DNA from: an uncultured Enterobacteriaceae bacterium
Lineage (GTDB): Bacteria; Pseudomonadota; Gammaproteobacteria; Enterobacterales; Enterobacteriaceae
Direction: 5' to 3'
Assembly (NCBI GenBank): GCA_947631255.1
Contig: CANRKT010000035.1
Coordinates: 1 to 36,504 of the forward strand
DNA length: 36,504 bases
Shown: positions 19,214 through 27,583 of the stretch, one piece after another
Layout of the letters: each line of letters starts with the position of its first letter
Numbering within the stretch: the stretch's first letter is position 1
Translations under genes and position numbers: made by a program
Notes under the pieces: model-generated
What the model was told of the DNA's origin: nothing
The model's database searches: none
What the model saw: only the letters and a program-made list of their open reading frames with translations

Positions 19214-19231
19214 ATATTACCTTATTGGTAA
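19214..19231. repeat. operator-like palindrome, copy 2 (ATATTACC-N5-GGTAA)
   Basis: ATATTACC TTATT GGTAA at 19214-19231, the partner of the site at 18601-18618. It lies 22 nt before the ATG of the small membrane-protein gene at 19254 and directly upstream of its Shine-Dalgarno sequence, so it could regulate that gene at the DNA level or as a leader hairpin. Confidence 0.5.
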
Positions 19232-19253
19232 AAGATGGTTAAAGGAGGTCGAC

Positions 19254-19442
19254 ATGAGTTTTAACATTATCAGCCTTATCAAAACCATGCTGGCTGGTGC
19301 GGGAGCAGGTTTTGCTTTGACGGGGGGTCTGTCAATCGCTATCCCAGCCATTACCGTTACTAACAACCTTGCGTTGAGTATGGCTGCTGTTGGTGCTATC
19401 GCGCTTGCTGCAGTGTATATAAAGAAACAACTGGTAGGTTAG
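19254..19442 (+). CDS. small hydrophobic protein, two membrane segments, phage-associated
   Basis: A 62-aa protein rich in Ala, Gly, Ile and Leu. It has two membrane-spanning stretches (about residues 11-34 and 38-56) and a basic end (YIKKQLVG). It has the strongest ribosome-binding site in the region (AAAGGAGG, 6 nt before the ATG), which argues that it is a real, highly translated gene. I do not recognise a family. Candidates are a holin-like or inovirus coat-like protein, a small toxin, or a bacteriocin-like peptide paired with the membrane protein encoded next. It lies in DNA with a prophage remnant. Confidence 0.6.
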   Translation: MSFNIISLIKTMLAGAGAGFALTGGLSIAIPAITVTNNLALSMAAVGAIALAAVYIKKQLVG

Positions 19443-19443
19443 G

Positions 19444-19773
19444 TTGCAAGAGTCTCATTGGTATCTCCCACAAAATACACAGCAACTAACCCATTTTTAT
19501 TTTTATATTTGCATAACGTATTTCTTGATTCACTTAGTGTGGGATGCCTTTTCAAAAAAAACACCACCGTTTGCTTTGGAAAATTTGCAGTACAAACTTA
19601 ATGAATTATTTTCCTCTGCAACATTCGCTACAAGCATGTTTTTTATAGTGATTCTTTTTGACTTGAACAACCCACTAAGAAATTCAGATGCTTTCATTTT
19701 TCCCCTGATTTTTGCTTCAATATCAGGGGTTTTAATATCAATTAGTGCGATAGTGCCTACTCATAAAAAATGA
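19444..19773 (+). CDS. small three-segment membrane protein
   Basis: A 109-aa product if translation starts at the TTG at 19444, one nt after the preceding stop. The tight junction suggests coupling. Three hydrophobic stretches are visible (about residues 18-33, 55-73 and 82-104) and the C-terminus is basic (THKK). No family is recognised. As the partner of the 62-aa hydrophobic peptide it could be an immunity protein or an antiholin, but neither is demonstrated. A T-run (19790-19795) with weak dyad symmetry follows. Confidence 0.45.
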   Translation: MQESHWYLPQNTQQLTHFYFYICITYFLIHLVWDAFSKKTPPFALENLQYKLNELFSSATFATSMFFIVILFDLNNPLRNSDAFIFPLIFASISGVLISISAIVPTHKK

Positions 19774-19843
19774 GTCTACCTGGTGGGGCTTTTTTGTGTC
19801 AGTAATCGTTAACTTTTCGTTATATTCCTCGACAACTCTACTC

Positions 19844-19921
19844 GCGGCAGATCAGTACTGGAGCATGGATTTCGTTGCTGATAATCTGTTCACCGGTGTC
19901 GGATCATCACCTAAGGTTTGA
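19844..19921 (+). mobile_element. IS3-family transposase (OrfB) remnant, catalytic-motif fragment
   Basis: ADQYWSMDFVADNLFTG is encoded at 19847-19897. This is the segment of IS3-family OrfB that contains the first Asp of the DDE triad (Asp codon 19868-19870). Beyond it the frame degenerates to a stop at 19919-19921. The orientation matches the fragment at 18299-18484. In an intact element these two segments are only some tens of residues apart, so the intervening 1.36 kb looks inserted. The fragment overlaps the last codons of the evgS-like gene on the other strand. Confidence 0.75.
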
Positions 19922-22900
19922 AATTTTGTACCGCGCCATCTAACGCGGTCAATAATGTTAGAGTATGCTCTAGCATCGCTGCCAAACCATCATCAGAATC
20001 AGATACCTGCAACGTCTCTTCGAGTAATTCTGTCTGGTCTGCCAGAGCCTTGGAACCCAATAAAACTGCAGTACCTCTAATACGATGGATATGATATTTC
20101 ATCGCCTGATAGTCAGAACATGCTAGAGCCATATGTGCCTTAGAAAGATCGTTGTAGTTCTCTTGTTGCGCATCTTTTAAGGCAGTTAACATCAATAACC
20201 TGTTCCCTTGTGCTAATACGGTGAGCCGCTTCATATCAAAGAAAGGATTAACTTGCGACTTTATGTTGGAAAGCAGCGAGGCCAGTTGTGGAATATTTAT
20301 CGGCTTAAACAGACAATAATTCATACCTGCGGCCAGACAACGTTCACGTTCATGAACTTGAGCGGTGGCCGTTAAGCCACAAATAATGATACTGGTATCA
20401 TGTTCCCGTATTGTTTTTGCAAGGGTAATACCATCTATAACGGGCATATTAACGTCAGTTATCAATATATCGTAGTGAGCTTGTCGTAACAGAGAAAGAG
20501 CCGCCTGACCATCAGCGGCTTCATCTGATTTGAGACCAAGTATTTCAAGCTGGCGTTGTAATAATAAACGACTGGTCGATTGATCATCAGCAATCAGTAC
20601 GCGTAGCTGAGGATCAACACTCATGGGAATATCAGTAGTAGGAGCTGACTCCATACCGGTATCTATTGTTGTTTCAACGGGGAGGGTTATCGTCAGCGTG
20701 GTACCCTTATTCATCTCGCTTTCTAACGATATAGTGCCATTCATTTTATTCATCAGTACCTTGCAGATGGTCAGGCCAAGCCCTGAACCCTGCTCTGTGC
20801 TTTGATTATCAGCCTGAATAAAGGCATCAAAAATACGTGATTGTACGCATTTAGAAATACCTGAGCCGGTATCAGTGATAACAATAATGAGTATTTCATT
20901 TTGTAATGAAACAGAGAGGTTGATTCTACCTTGCTGAGTAAACTTTACAGCATTACCAATGGTATTGTTTAGCACCTGTCCCAGAAGATGAAAATCCAGT
21001 AATATTAATTGATTGCTGGCAACGTTTGATGTGTAGTCTATTAAAATCCCTTTTTTTCTGGCAACAGCATGAAATAAGGCGATTTTAGCTATTATCAGGT
21101 TATTTATTTTTCCCCATTTTGGGATGACCTCAATAATTCCTGACTCTACCTTTTCAAGATCAAGAATTTCACCAATCAGTTTAAGTAGTGAATGTGAAGC
21201 CTGAACGGTCTGGTTAACGGAAACTTTATCTTCAGGTTTAAAATATACCGATGCGTTTTGCAGTAATTCAAGGTAACCGACGATGGCACTGACAGGTGTT
21301 CTGATTTCATGGCTCATTCTGGAGAGAAATTCCCTGTTCTCTTTACTCGCTTGTTCCGCTTTATTTTTCTCTTCAACCAGCAAACGTTGCATAATTTTTC
21401 TTTTACGTGCTTCTATTGCTAGATAAATTGCCCATAAGAAACTGCTGACAACGAGCAAGGTCGCGAGTAAAGCGACCAGATAAAAAGGCTTGTTGTATAA
21501 TTCCCACGTATTAATATTGACGTTAGGTAGTCGTAGCCATTTACTGGCTATCAGATACATTTCTCGCTGCGGAATATTATCCCGAACCTTGTCTAAAATA
21601 GCGTTTAACTCTGGTTGATCCGGTGACACTGCGATGGCATGTGCAGCTGGTATAAAATCAGGTATGGTCTGCCAGATAAGCTGATCAGGGTAATAATGTT
21701 CACTGAGATAGCGTGCAGCTAAGTGATTAGCAATGGCTGCATCGACTTTATTGTTGGCAACCAGATTTAACGCAACACTGCCATTTATTACGGGTACCCA
21801 CTCGATATCTGGGTGTTTTTTTTGTAATTCAGATAGTACAGGATGTACGTTAGCTATAGCGACACGCATCCCTGGCATTAATACTGCTTTGTTTAGATGT
21901 TCTTTTTTTACGACAGCGACAAACTGTGTACTAACAAATGACTGAGTATGTGAAAAAATATCATTATAGGTACCATAAATTGCTGGCACCATTATGTGCC
22001 AGTTACCTTTTTTTATTTCAGCAATCATCTCGTCATAAGATTTCACGACGACTGATCCAAAAGTTAACCCAGTCTGTAAACTGATTAGATTTAATACATC
22101 TCCACTAATCCCTCGAATTTCCTGCTCACTACCCATCAGAGTAAAAGGAATGTACCATGGATTAACAATCACCCGAATTTTTTTATTCTGACTTAGCCAC
22201 TGTTTTTCGCTAGGGGTAAAACTGACAGGGTTAATAAGAAATGACAGATCACCTATATCAATATTTGAATGTGCTATTTGGATATGTACGCTTTCATCAA
22301 TGCCACTTAGTATACTATTAAAAATACGTTGTAATCTGGGTTGTTGTATAGAAAATAAAAATACGCTATTTTTTTGTGGTTTTTCCCAATATTTTAGGGT
22401 GACAATAGAATTTCTGAATTCTTGAGAAAGCCAGATGCTGGTTGTTAATGAGTCACCTATAAAATAGTCATCTTCCCCTGAAGAGAGAGCATTGAGTGCA
22501 TTATCATAGTTGTTATAACGGATAATTTTGGCATTGGGAAATGATTCATAAATAAATTGGCTATCAGGGTAGTTGCCAACAGCAGAAATACGGACACTTT
22601 CATGACTGGAGAGCGGATACATGATATTTGATATGCTGGCGACCAAATTAGGCCAGGAATGTGTAACGACGGTTGATGAGATAAATGAAGGGCCGAATTG
22701 GAGCGGATATTCTAGTCCGGTTAAAATACTGTCCAGTTCACCATGATTAAGAGCGAGTATCGCTTTTTGTTTACTATCAAAGTTAATTACTTTGATATTG
22801 ATATCAAGAGAACGCTCTATAATTGCCAGATAATCAGCATTTATCCCGCGATACTGGCCGGTAAACATACTCTGTACAACAGGTGAGTGACTTTGAGGGT

Positions 22901-23075
22901 ATACACCGATACGTAGAGTTTTTTTACTTTTAAGCCAGTGTTTATCATCCTCAGTTAACAAAATTGAAACAGGGAATGCTTTCTGCTGTGATACGAGTTT
23001 TAGTTCCTCAGAGGCGAAGGCCTGAGATAGTATAGTAGATAAAATGATCAGGATGAAGAGAACTGATTTGCTCAT
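19911..23075 (-). CDS. EvgS/BvgS-type hybrid sensor kinase lacking PAS
   Basis: A 1054-aa inner-membrane phosphorelay kinase. In order it has: a signal peptide (ends AFA, residue 21); two periplasmic Venus-flytrap SBP_bac_3 domains (about 50-275 and 290-520); a transmembrane helix (about 531-552); a short linker; HisKA with phospho-acceptor H589 in MSHEIRTP; a HATPase (NNTIGNAVKF near 703, DTGSGI near 735, GSGLGLTI near 763); a receiver with D874 in LITDVNMP; and an HPt domain with H997 in HRIRGTA. E. coli EvgS has 1197 aa and a PAS domain between membrane and HisKA. Here only about 35 residues lie there, so PAS is absent. It overlaps the regulator gene by 4 nt. The 3' end abuts an IS remnant, but the HPt domain looks complete. 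Confidence 0.9.
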   Translation of the reverse strand: MSKSVLFILIILSTILSQAFASEELKLVSQQKAFPVSILLTEDDKHWLKSKKTLRIGVYPQSHSPVVQSMFTGQYRGINADYLAIIERSLDINIKVINFDSKQKAILALNHGELDSILTGLEYPLQFGPSFISSTVVTHSWPNLVASISNIMYPLSSHESVRISAVGNYPDSQFIYESFPNAKIIRYNNYDNALNALSSGEDDYFIGDSLTTSIWLSQEFRNSIVTLKYWEKPQKNSVFLFSIQQPRLQRIFNSILSGIDESVHIQIAHSNIDIGDLSFLINPVSFTPSEKQWLSQNKKIRVIVNPWYIPFTLMGSEQEIRGISGDVLNLISLQTGLTFGSVVVKSYDEMIAEIKKGNWHIMVPAIYGTYNDIFSHTQSFVSTQFVAVVKKEHLNKAVLMPGMRVAIANVHPVLSELQKKHPDIEWVPVINGSVALNLVANNKVDAAIANHLAARYLSEHYYPDQLIWQTIPDFIPAAHAIAVSPDQPELNAILDKVRDNIPQREMYLIASKWLRLPNVNINTWELYNKPFYLVALLATLLVVSSFLWAIYLAIEARKRKIMQRLLVEEKNKAEQASKENREFLSRMSHEIRTPVSAIVGYLELLQNASVYFKPEDKVSVNQTVQASHSLLKLIGEILDLEKVESGIIEVIPKWGKINNLIIAKIALFHAVARKKGILIDYTSNVASNQLILLDFHLLGQVLNNTIGNAVKFTQQGRINLSVSLQNEILIIVITDTGSGISKCVQSRIFDAFIQADNQSTEQGSGLGLTICKVLMNKMNGTISLESEMNKGTTLTITLPVETTIDTGMESAPTTDIPMSVDPQLRVLIADDQSTSRLLLQRQLEILGLKSDEAADGQAALSLLRQAHYDILITDVNMPVIDGITLAKTIREHDTSIIICGLTATAQVHERERCLAAGMNYCLFKPINIPQLASLLSNIKSQVNPFFDMKRLTVLAQGNRLLMLTALKDAQQENYNDLSKAHMALACSDYQAMKYHIHRIRGTAVLLGSKALADQTELLEETLQVSDSDDGLAAMLEHTLTLLTALDGAVQNFKP

Positions 23076-23707
23076 CGTTTGCTGAGTTTATTTTGATGGG
23101 CAAAGGAAATAAGAGCAATGAGAGAATGGCAGTCTAATTTTTCCATAAGTCTGGTCTTATAGGTGCTGACTGTTTTGCTACTAATATTCATCGTTTCACT
23201 AATCTGCTGATTATCGAGACCATTAAGCATATAGCCCATCACTTTCACCTCTTGAGTTGACAAGGACTCAAGGCGCTGCATATCCGTCAGTATTTCATTA
23301 TTTTCTTTTAAAAAAAAAGGAAAGAAACTGTAGCCTTTTTGCGCTGACTTAATAGCCGTAATAATGCTTTCCATCTCCTGTGTTTTACTGATAAATGCGT
23401 TTGCCCCAGCCTCGGCACATTTTTTGCTGTAATAGCGTTCATTTCTTGCCGAGACGACGATCAACAGCCCCGTATATCCGTGCTCACGCAACTTTTCAAC
23501 CAGTTCAACGCCATTCAATGCAGGGATATCAACATCAATAATAACAATATCTGACGGTGAGTTTTTCAGAAAGTTAAATGCTGAAAGACCGTCTTCAAAC
23601 TCATGCTCTATCGTTACATTTTGTCTTTCCAGAACACTACGAATAGCCATTCTAGCTAAGGGATGATCATCGACTATTGCTGCAGTATTGAAAATTTCTT
23701 CTGCCAT
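23072..23707 (-). CDS. EvgA/BvgA-type response regulator
   Basis: A 211-aa LuxR/NarL-family regulator close to E. coli EvgA (204 aa). The receiver domain has the acidic pair DD at 13-14, phospho-acceptor D58 in IIDVDIPALNG and the switch lysine in FISKTQE. The C-terminal HTH_LuxR is LSTQEVKVMGYMLNGLDNQQ, then NISSKTVSTYKTRLMEKLDCHSL. It is the partner of the hybrid kinase that follows with a 4-nt overlap; phosphate should pass His-Asp-His-Asp to D58. In E. coli EvgA activates acid-resistance genes (gadE, gadBC indirectly) and emrKY. Here gadBC lie in the same window and an EvgA-box-like repeat precedes ecpA, suggesting adhesion and acid resistance as possible targets. Confidence 0.9.
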   Translation of the reverse strand: MAEEIFNTAAIVDDHPLARMAIRSVLERQNVTIEHEFEDGLSAFNFLKNSPSDIVIIDVDIPALNGVELVEKLREHGYTGLLIVVSARNERYYSKKCAEAGANAFISKTQEMESIITAIKSAQKGYSFFPFFLKENNEILTDMQRLESLSTQEVKVMGYMLNGLDNQQISETMNISSKTVSTYKTRLMEKLDCHSLIALISFAHQNKLSKR

Positions 23708-24333
23708 ACTAATATTGACCTTATGTCACAGCGGTAACGTTGCTCTTTGATTTATATTTACCATAAGTATAGTTTATTTTTGTTTTTATTTTTATAAGTA
23801 TTTTAAAAAATTGAATGGTAATGTTTATTACAGATCATCAAGACAAAACCATGGCTAACTTGATGATTATAATGATGATGTGAAAATATAGGGTGATTTT
23901 ATTATGTAATGAAATGTGTTTTTATTCAAAAAACTGTGAGGTTTTAATACCTGTTTGTTCAGTATTTTTAACGCAGTATATATTAAATTCACTTATAGTA
24001 ATGAAATGTTTTAATCTTTTGTTGAGAGTTTTATATTAATTAGTTTGTATTTGTCATATATCAAGTTACTTAGATGTTGTTTTTTAGCTAATTAGATCAC
24101 CGAATCTTATCAGTTAACCTCGCTCATTACCTGACAGCTCTGTTCTTTCTGGCTGTATATTTATCATCCTGGTTTCTATCGTGAAACCAAATTAAAAAAA
24201 CGCCATAAGGAATAAAAAATTCCTAAAAAACATAAAGATAATGATTTTCTTACCTTGTTAACCGCATTTATAGCAATGACTTACGGTTATTGTTTTTTAT
24301 TGGTTTTTTCTTTTATCTGACTTCAGTCACTTT
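23708..24333. other. gene-free AT-rich region upstream of evgA-like gene and nagZ operon
   Basis: About 630 nt of strongly A/T-rich sequence without a supported ORF, between divergent transcription units. A small perfect stem, TGGTTTC-N6-GAAACCA, lies at 24170-24189. The evgA-like gene has only a weak ribosome-binding site (AAGG, about 12 nt from the ATG). No copy of the 18-bp repeat found upstream of ecpA was seen here. Confidence 0.6.
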
Positions 24334-24353
24334 AATGTGACATGATTCACATT
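24334..24353. promoter_or_regulatory. CRP-binding site upstream of the nagZ-porin-namZ operon
   Basis: AATGTGACATGATTCACATT contains TGTGA-N6-TCACA with perfectly symmetric flanks, an almost ideal CRP site. Its centre is about 219 nt before the nagZ-like start. A perfect 7-bp hairpin/palindrome, AGGAATA-TTT-TATTCCT (24357-24373), follows immediately and could be a second regulator site. Catabolite control fits a carbon-scavenging operon. I could not fix the transcription start. Confidence 0.8.
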
Positions 24354-24562
24354 GATAGGAATATTTTATTCCTCATTGAAGTAAGTATGGTAAATAAGCG
24401 GCTATAGAAATGATTTCAGAGAGCATACTCGTGGGGAATTGTCAGGAAAGACATTGTTTAGACCATCAGTATTGTGAACTGAAATAGCCAAGTTTTAGGG
24501 ATTGCTAATTATTAATAACTCGCTTTTTTATAATTTTCAGTGTGATGTCAGGAGCCCGGTTC

Positions 24563-26431
24563 ATGAAAAAACTACTACTTATTACTCTACTTTTTAGCGC
24601 TATAAGCCATGCTGAAGTTATTCCAGAGTCTCAGCTACATCAGATGTGGAAAGCGCCTCAGACTGCAGCGGAAAAGCTGGTCGCTGAGATGAGTCTTGAA
24701 GAGAAAATAGGTCAGATAGTGATGATGGATTTTCGCCACTGGCAGGATGAGGGACAGGACCAAAAGCAGCCCGTTATTGAACTTAATTCAGCGATTGCTG
24801 AAATTTTTGCTAAATATCACTTGGGATCGGTCATTCTGTTTCGCGAGAATCTGATTGATACACCGCAAACCATTAAATTAATTAATGCTCTTCAAGATGC
24901 GCGGAGTAATCTGCCGTTGATGATCAGTACCGACCAGGAGGGAGGTTATGTCACCCGTCTGCGTATTGGGACAGAGATGCCGGGGAATATGGCTCTTGGT
25001 GCGACGCGCTCACAAAAACTGACCGAAATAGTAGGGGATATTCATGGTCAGGAACTCTCTGCATTAGGTTTTAATTTTAACTTCGGGCCGGTTGTTGATG
25101 TGAATAATAACCAGAATAACCCGGTTATCGGAGTACGTTCCTATTCAGACTCCCATGAGTGGGTCAGCGACTTAGCAAAAAGTTATATTCGTGGCATTCA
25201 TCACCACGGAATTATGACCTCGCTGAAGCATTTTCCGGGACACGGTAATGTTATATCGGATACGCATTTTGCGCTTCCAGTGATACAGATAGACAAAGCG
25301 ACCTGGCAAACCACAGAATTACCCCCTTTTGTTAATGCTATGCCTTATACCGATGCCATCATGACTGCTCATGTGGTACTTCCGGCTCTGGATAATACCC
25401 AATTGACGAATATAAAAGGCGAGACAATAGGTACTCCGGCCACACTGTCATACCCTATTCTGACCGAGACGCTACGTAATCAACTCGGTTTCAAGGGGCT
25501 GATTGTCACCGATGCGATGGAAATGGGGGCTATCAGCAGTAATTTTAATACTGACTGGGCCGTTGCTGAGGCCATAAAAGCCGGTAACGACATTATTCTA
25601 ATGCCTGTGGCTATCAGTAATTCCGAGGAAGTGGCAAAGCTCGATTCTCTCTATACCAGCCTGAAAGAGCAGGCAGAAAAAGATCCTCAGTTGATGCAAC
25701 GCATTAATGAATCTGCTACTCGTATTGTTAAAAGCAAACTTGAGAAGCGGATTTCAGCAGATCATAAGTCTGCTGAAAAAGCTGAAACCATTGTGGCTTC
25801 TGCTGAACATAAAGCGACTGAGAATGATATCTCTGCGAAAGCGATTACCGTTATTGAAAATCAAGGAATACTTCCCTGGAAGCTGAAAAACCATAACAAA
25901 TTTTTCATCTACTCTGATGAGCAGCCTCGCAATGATTTGATTACTAAACACCTTAACAGCATTGCTGAAGAGACGAATGTGGATATGGCTCTCGAGAGTC
26001 GGGTGGCTAAACTTGGCCTGGACGGTCTAGATGCACAGACTATTGATAGCGATATTGAAGGCAAGGATTTGATTATTCTTGCAACCTATAACTTAAAAGA
26101 CAATCCGGCTAATGCTCAAAGAATTATTGACCGTGCCAAGTTGAAAAATATTCCCTTAGTGGTTATTTCGACTCGAAACCCTTATGACATTGCGTATTTA
26201 CATGATGTTAAGTCGAATATTGCTATTTACGGTATAACCGGTTTCGATGTCACGAATAATGTGCGTAATGCACTGGAAACAAATATTCTGAGTGGTCTGC
26301 GTACACTATTTATTAGTGATGGACCTGATGCTGTGCCTTTGAATGTTCCTCAAGGGAAGCTGCCGGTTAATATTAAATCCCCTGATGGCAAAACCACTCT
26401 TTATGCACGTGGTCATGGATTATCCTGGTAA
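24563..26431 (+). CDS. secreted GH3 beta-N-acetylglucosaminidase (NagZ-type)
   Basis: A 622-aa glycoside hydrolase family 3 enzyme expected to release GlcNAc from peptidoglycan fragments. The frame is open from 24542, but the start at 24563 is preferred: GGAG at 24551-24554 and a clean signal peptide MKKLLLITLLFSAISHA. NagZ-type motifs: STDQEGGYVTRL near residue 123, KHFPGHGNVISDTH (222-235) with the mobile-loop Asp233/His235 pair, and nucleophile D317 in IVTDAMEMGA. E. coli NagZ is cytoplasmic and about 341 aa. This one is exported and has a C-terminal domain (to LYARGHGLSW), the architecture of the secreted Bacillus enzyme. It is followed 26 nt later by a porin-like gene and then namZ. Confidence 0.9.
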   Translation: MKKLLLITLLFSAISHAEVIPESQLHQMWKAPQTAAEKLVAEMSLEEKIGQIVMMDFRHWQDEGQDQKQPVIELNSAIAEIFAKYHLGSVILFRENLIDTPQTIKLINALQDARSNLPLMISTDQEGGYVTRLRIGTEMPGNMALGATRSQKLTEIVGDIHGQELSALGFNFNFGPVVDVNNNQNNPVIGVRSYSDSHEWVSDLAKSYIRGIHHHGIMTSLKHFPGHGNVISDTHFALPVIQIDKATWQTTELPPFVNAMPYTDAIMTAHVVLPALDNTQLTNIKGETIGTPATLSYPILTETLRNQLGFKGLIVTDAMEMGAISSNFNTDWAVAEAIKAGNDIILMPVAISNSEEVAKLDSLYTSLKEQAEKDPQLMQRINESATRIVKSKLEKRISADHKSAEKAETIVASAEHKATENDISAKAITVIENQGILPWKLKNHNKFFIYSDEQPRNDLITKHLNSIAEETNVDMALESRVAKLGLDGLDAQTIDSDIEGKDLIILATYNLKDNPANAQRIIDRAKLKNIPLVVISTRNPYDIAYLHDVKSNIAIYGITGFDVTNNVRNALETNILSGLRTLFISDGPDAVPLNVPQGKLPVNIKSPDGKTTLYARGHGLSW

Positions 26432-26457
26432 ATAATAAGAGCAAGGAATTTTTTTCG

Positions 26458-27558
26458 ATGAAAATAATAAAAGATTTTCTACAGGTTAATATCGCAATAA
26501 TTTTATCTCTGGCCACTCATGTAGTAAATGCTGATGCTTTTGAAACAGATTATGATCAAGAAATTCTTAAGTTAAATGAAAAATTAAAAAAGCTTGAGAG
26601 TGAGCATGATGCTGCACAAAAAACAATTAAAGATCAAAAATGGAATTTTGAGACTTATATTGGAATGGAGCAGGAAATTGACAGCGATGCTAACTGGAAA
26701 TTTCTTGATGGTAGCATGGCTTCATCCCCCTATTTTGGTGCTTTCATCTATCAGAATAACTCGCTGTGGATGTACGATGTGCAGATATTAAAAACCTATC
26801 TGGATCATAATTCAGAGTATGACAGGACACGCTGGCAGGTTGGCGCAACACGGACTTTCCCTTTCACGCTTGCTGATCGTAAAGGTAATGCCAGATTTCG
26901 TCTTGGATATCGTAATGATAACTGGCACTATCCTTCAATCAGTAACCCTGCGCTGGCAGCACCTTCTTATATGGGGGATGTGAGAAAAGGAGAAGAACGT
27001 CATGAAATCTGGCTCCGGCCACAAATTAACTATACTCTTAATCCTAACGTCAGTTTAAATGCCAGTTTATCCTTCAGACTTATTGATAGAAAACTGGATT
27101 ATGCAAGAGCGAAAGGAGAGTACGGCGTCTATAAACGCGACTGGAGTCAAATTAATGAACACTTTGGCGGTGCGAACTTTACCTTCAATAAACATAATTC
27201 ACTCTGGCTGAACTACCTTTATATTGACGAGCAGTTGGTCAATACATTATATAACAAAGAGCATTTTCTCTGGGCTATTTACCGATATAAGTTTGATAAT
27301 GGCATTAATTTGATGCCTTATACACGTTACTCTTTAGTTCGTGGTCAGCAGAGCTTCCGTGACTCCAACAATAGAGAATTTTTACATAAAGAGAAAGATC
27401 GTAGCCGCTATGGTTTGCAGATGATCTATCCATTTACGCCAAAAACATCATTGTTTGCTGATGTATACTATCGCCCGGAAAAAACATGGGATAGCGAGAA
27501 TAATAGAACACAGAATCATTTTTGGTTCTGGGCATTAGAATTACGCCATAACTTCTAA
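26458..27558 (+). CDS. OmpG-like outer-membrane beta-barrel protein
   Basis: A 366-aa exported protein with a signal peptide ending near VVNA. A short predicted coiled coil follows (about residues 33-60, EILKLNEKLKKLESEHDAAQ), then a barrel made of alternating aromatic/polar strands, ending LELRHNF with the C-terminal Phe used for outer-membrane insertion. It resembles monomeric porins of the OmpG type. Its position between two peptidoglycan-sugar hydrolases suggests that it admits oligosaccharides or muropeptide fragments too large for general porins. Substrate specificity is inferred from context. The N-terminal coiled coil is unusual for OmpG and might tether the barrel in the periplasm. 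Confidence 0.8.
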   Translation: MKIIKDFLQVNIAIILSLATHVVNADAFETDYDQEILKLNEKLKKLESEHDAAQKTIKDQKWNFETYIGMEQEIDSDANWKFLDGSMASSPYFGAFIYQNNSLWMYDVQILKTYLDHNSEYDRTRWQVGATRTFPFTLADRKGNARFRLGYRNDNWHYPSISNPALAAPSYMGDVRKGEERHEIWLRPQINYTLNPNVSLNASLSFRLIDRKLDYARAKGEYGVYKRDWSQINEHFGGANFTFNKHNSLWLNYLYIDEQLVNTLYNKEHFLWAIYRYKFDNGINLMPYTRYSLVRGQQSFRDSNNREFLHKEKDRSRYGLQMIYPFTPKTSLFADVYYRPEKTWDSENNRTQNHFWFWALELRHNF

Positions 27559-27583
27559 TATTTCAATAGAGAGATACATTAAG

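Noticed and set aside
18600-19240. CRISPR-like array from the repeated ATATTACC palindromes
   Set aside because: Only two copies, about 610 nt apart, without regular spacing; operator sites are a better explanation.
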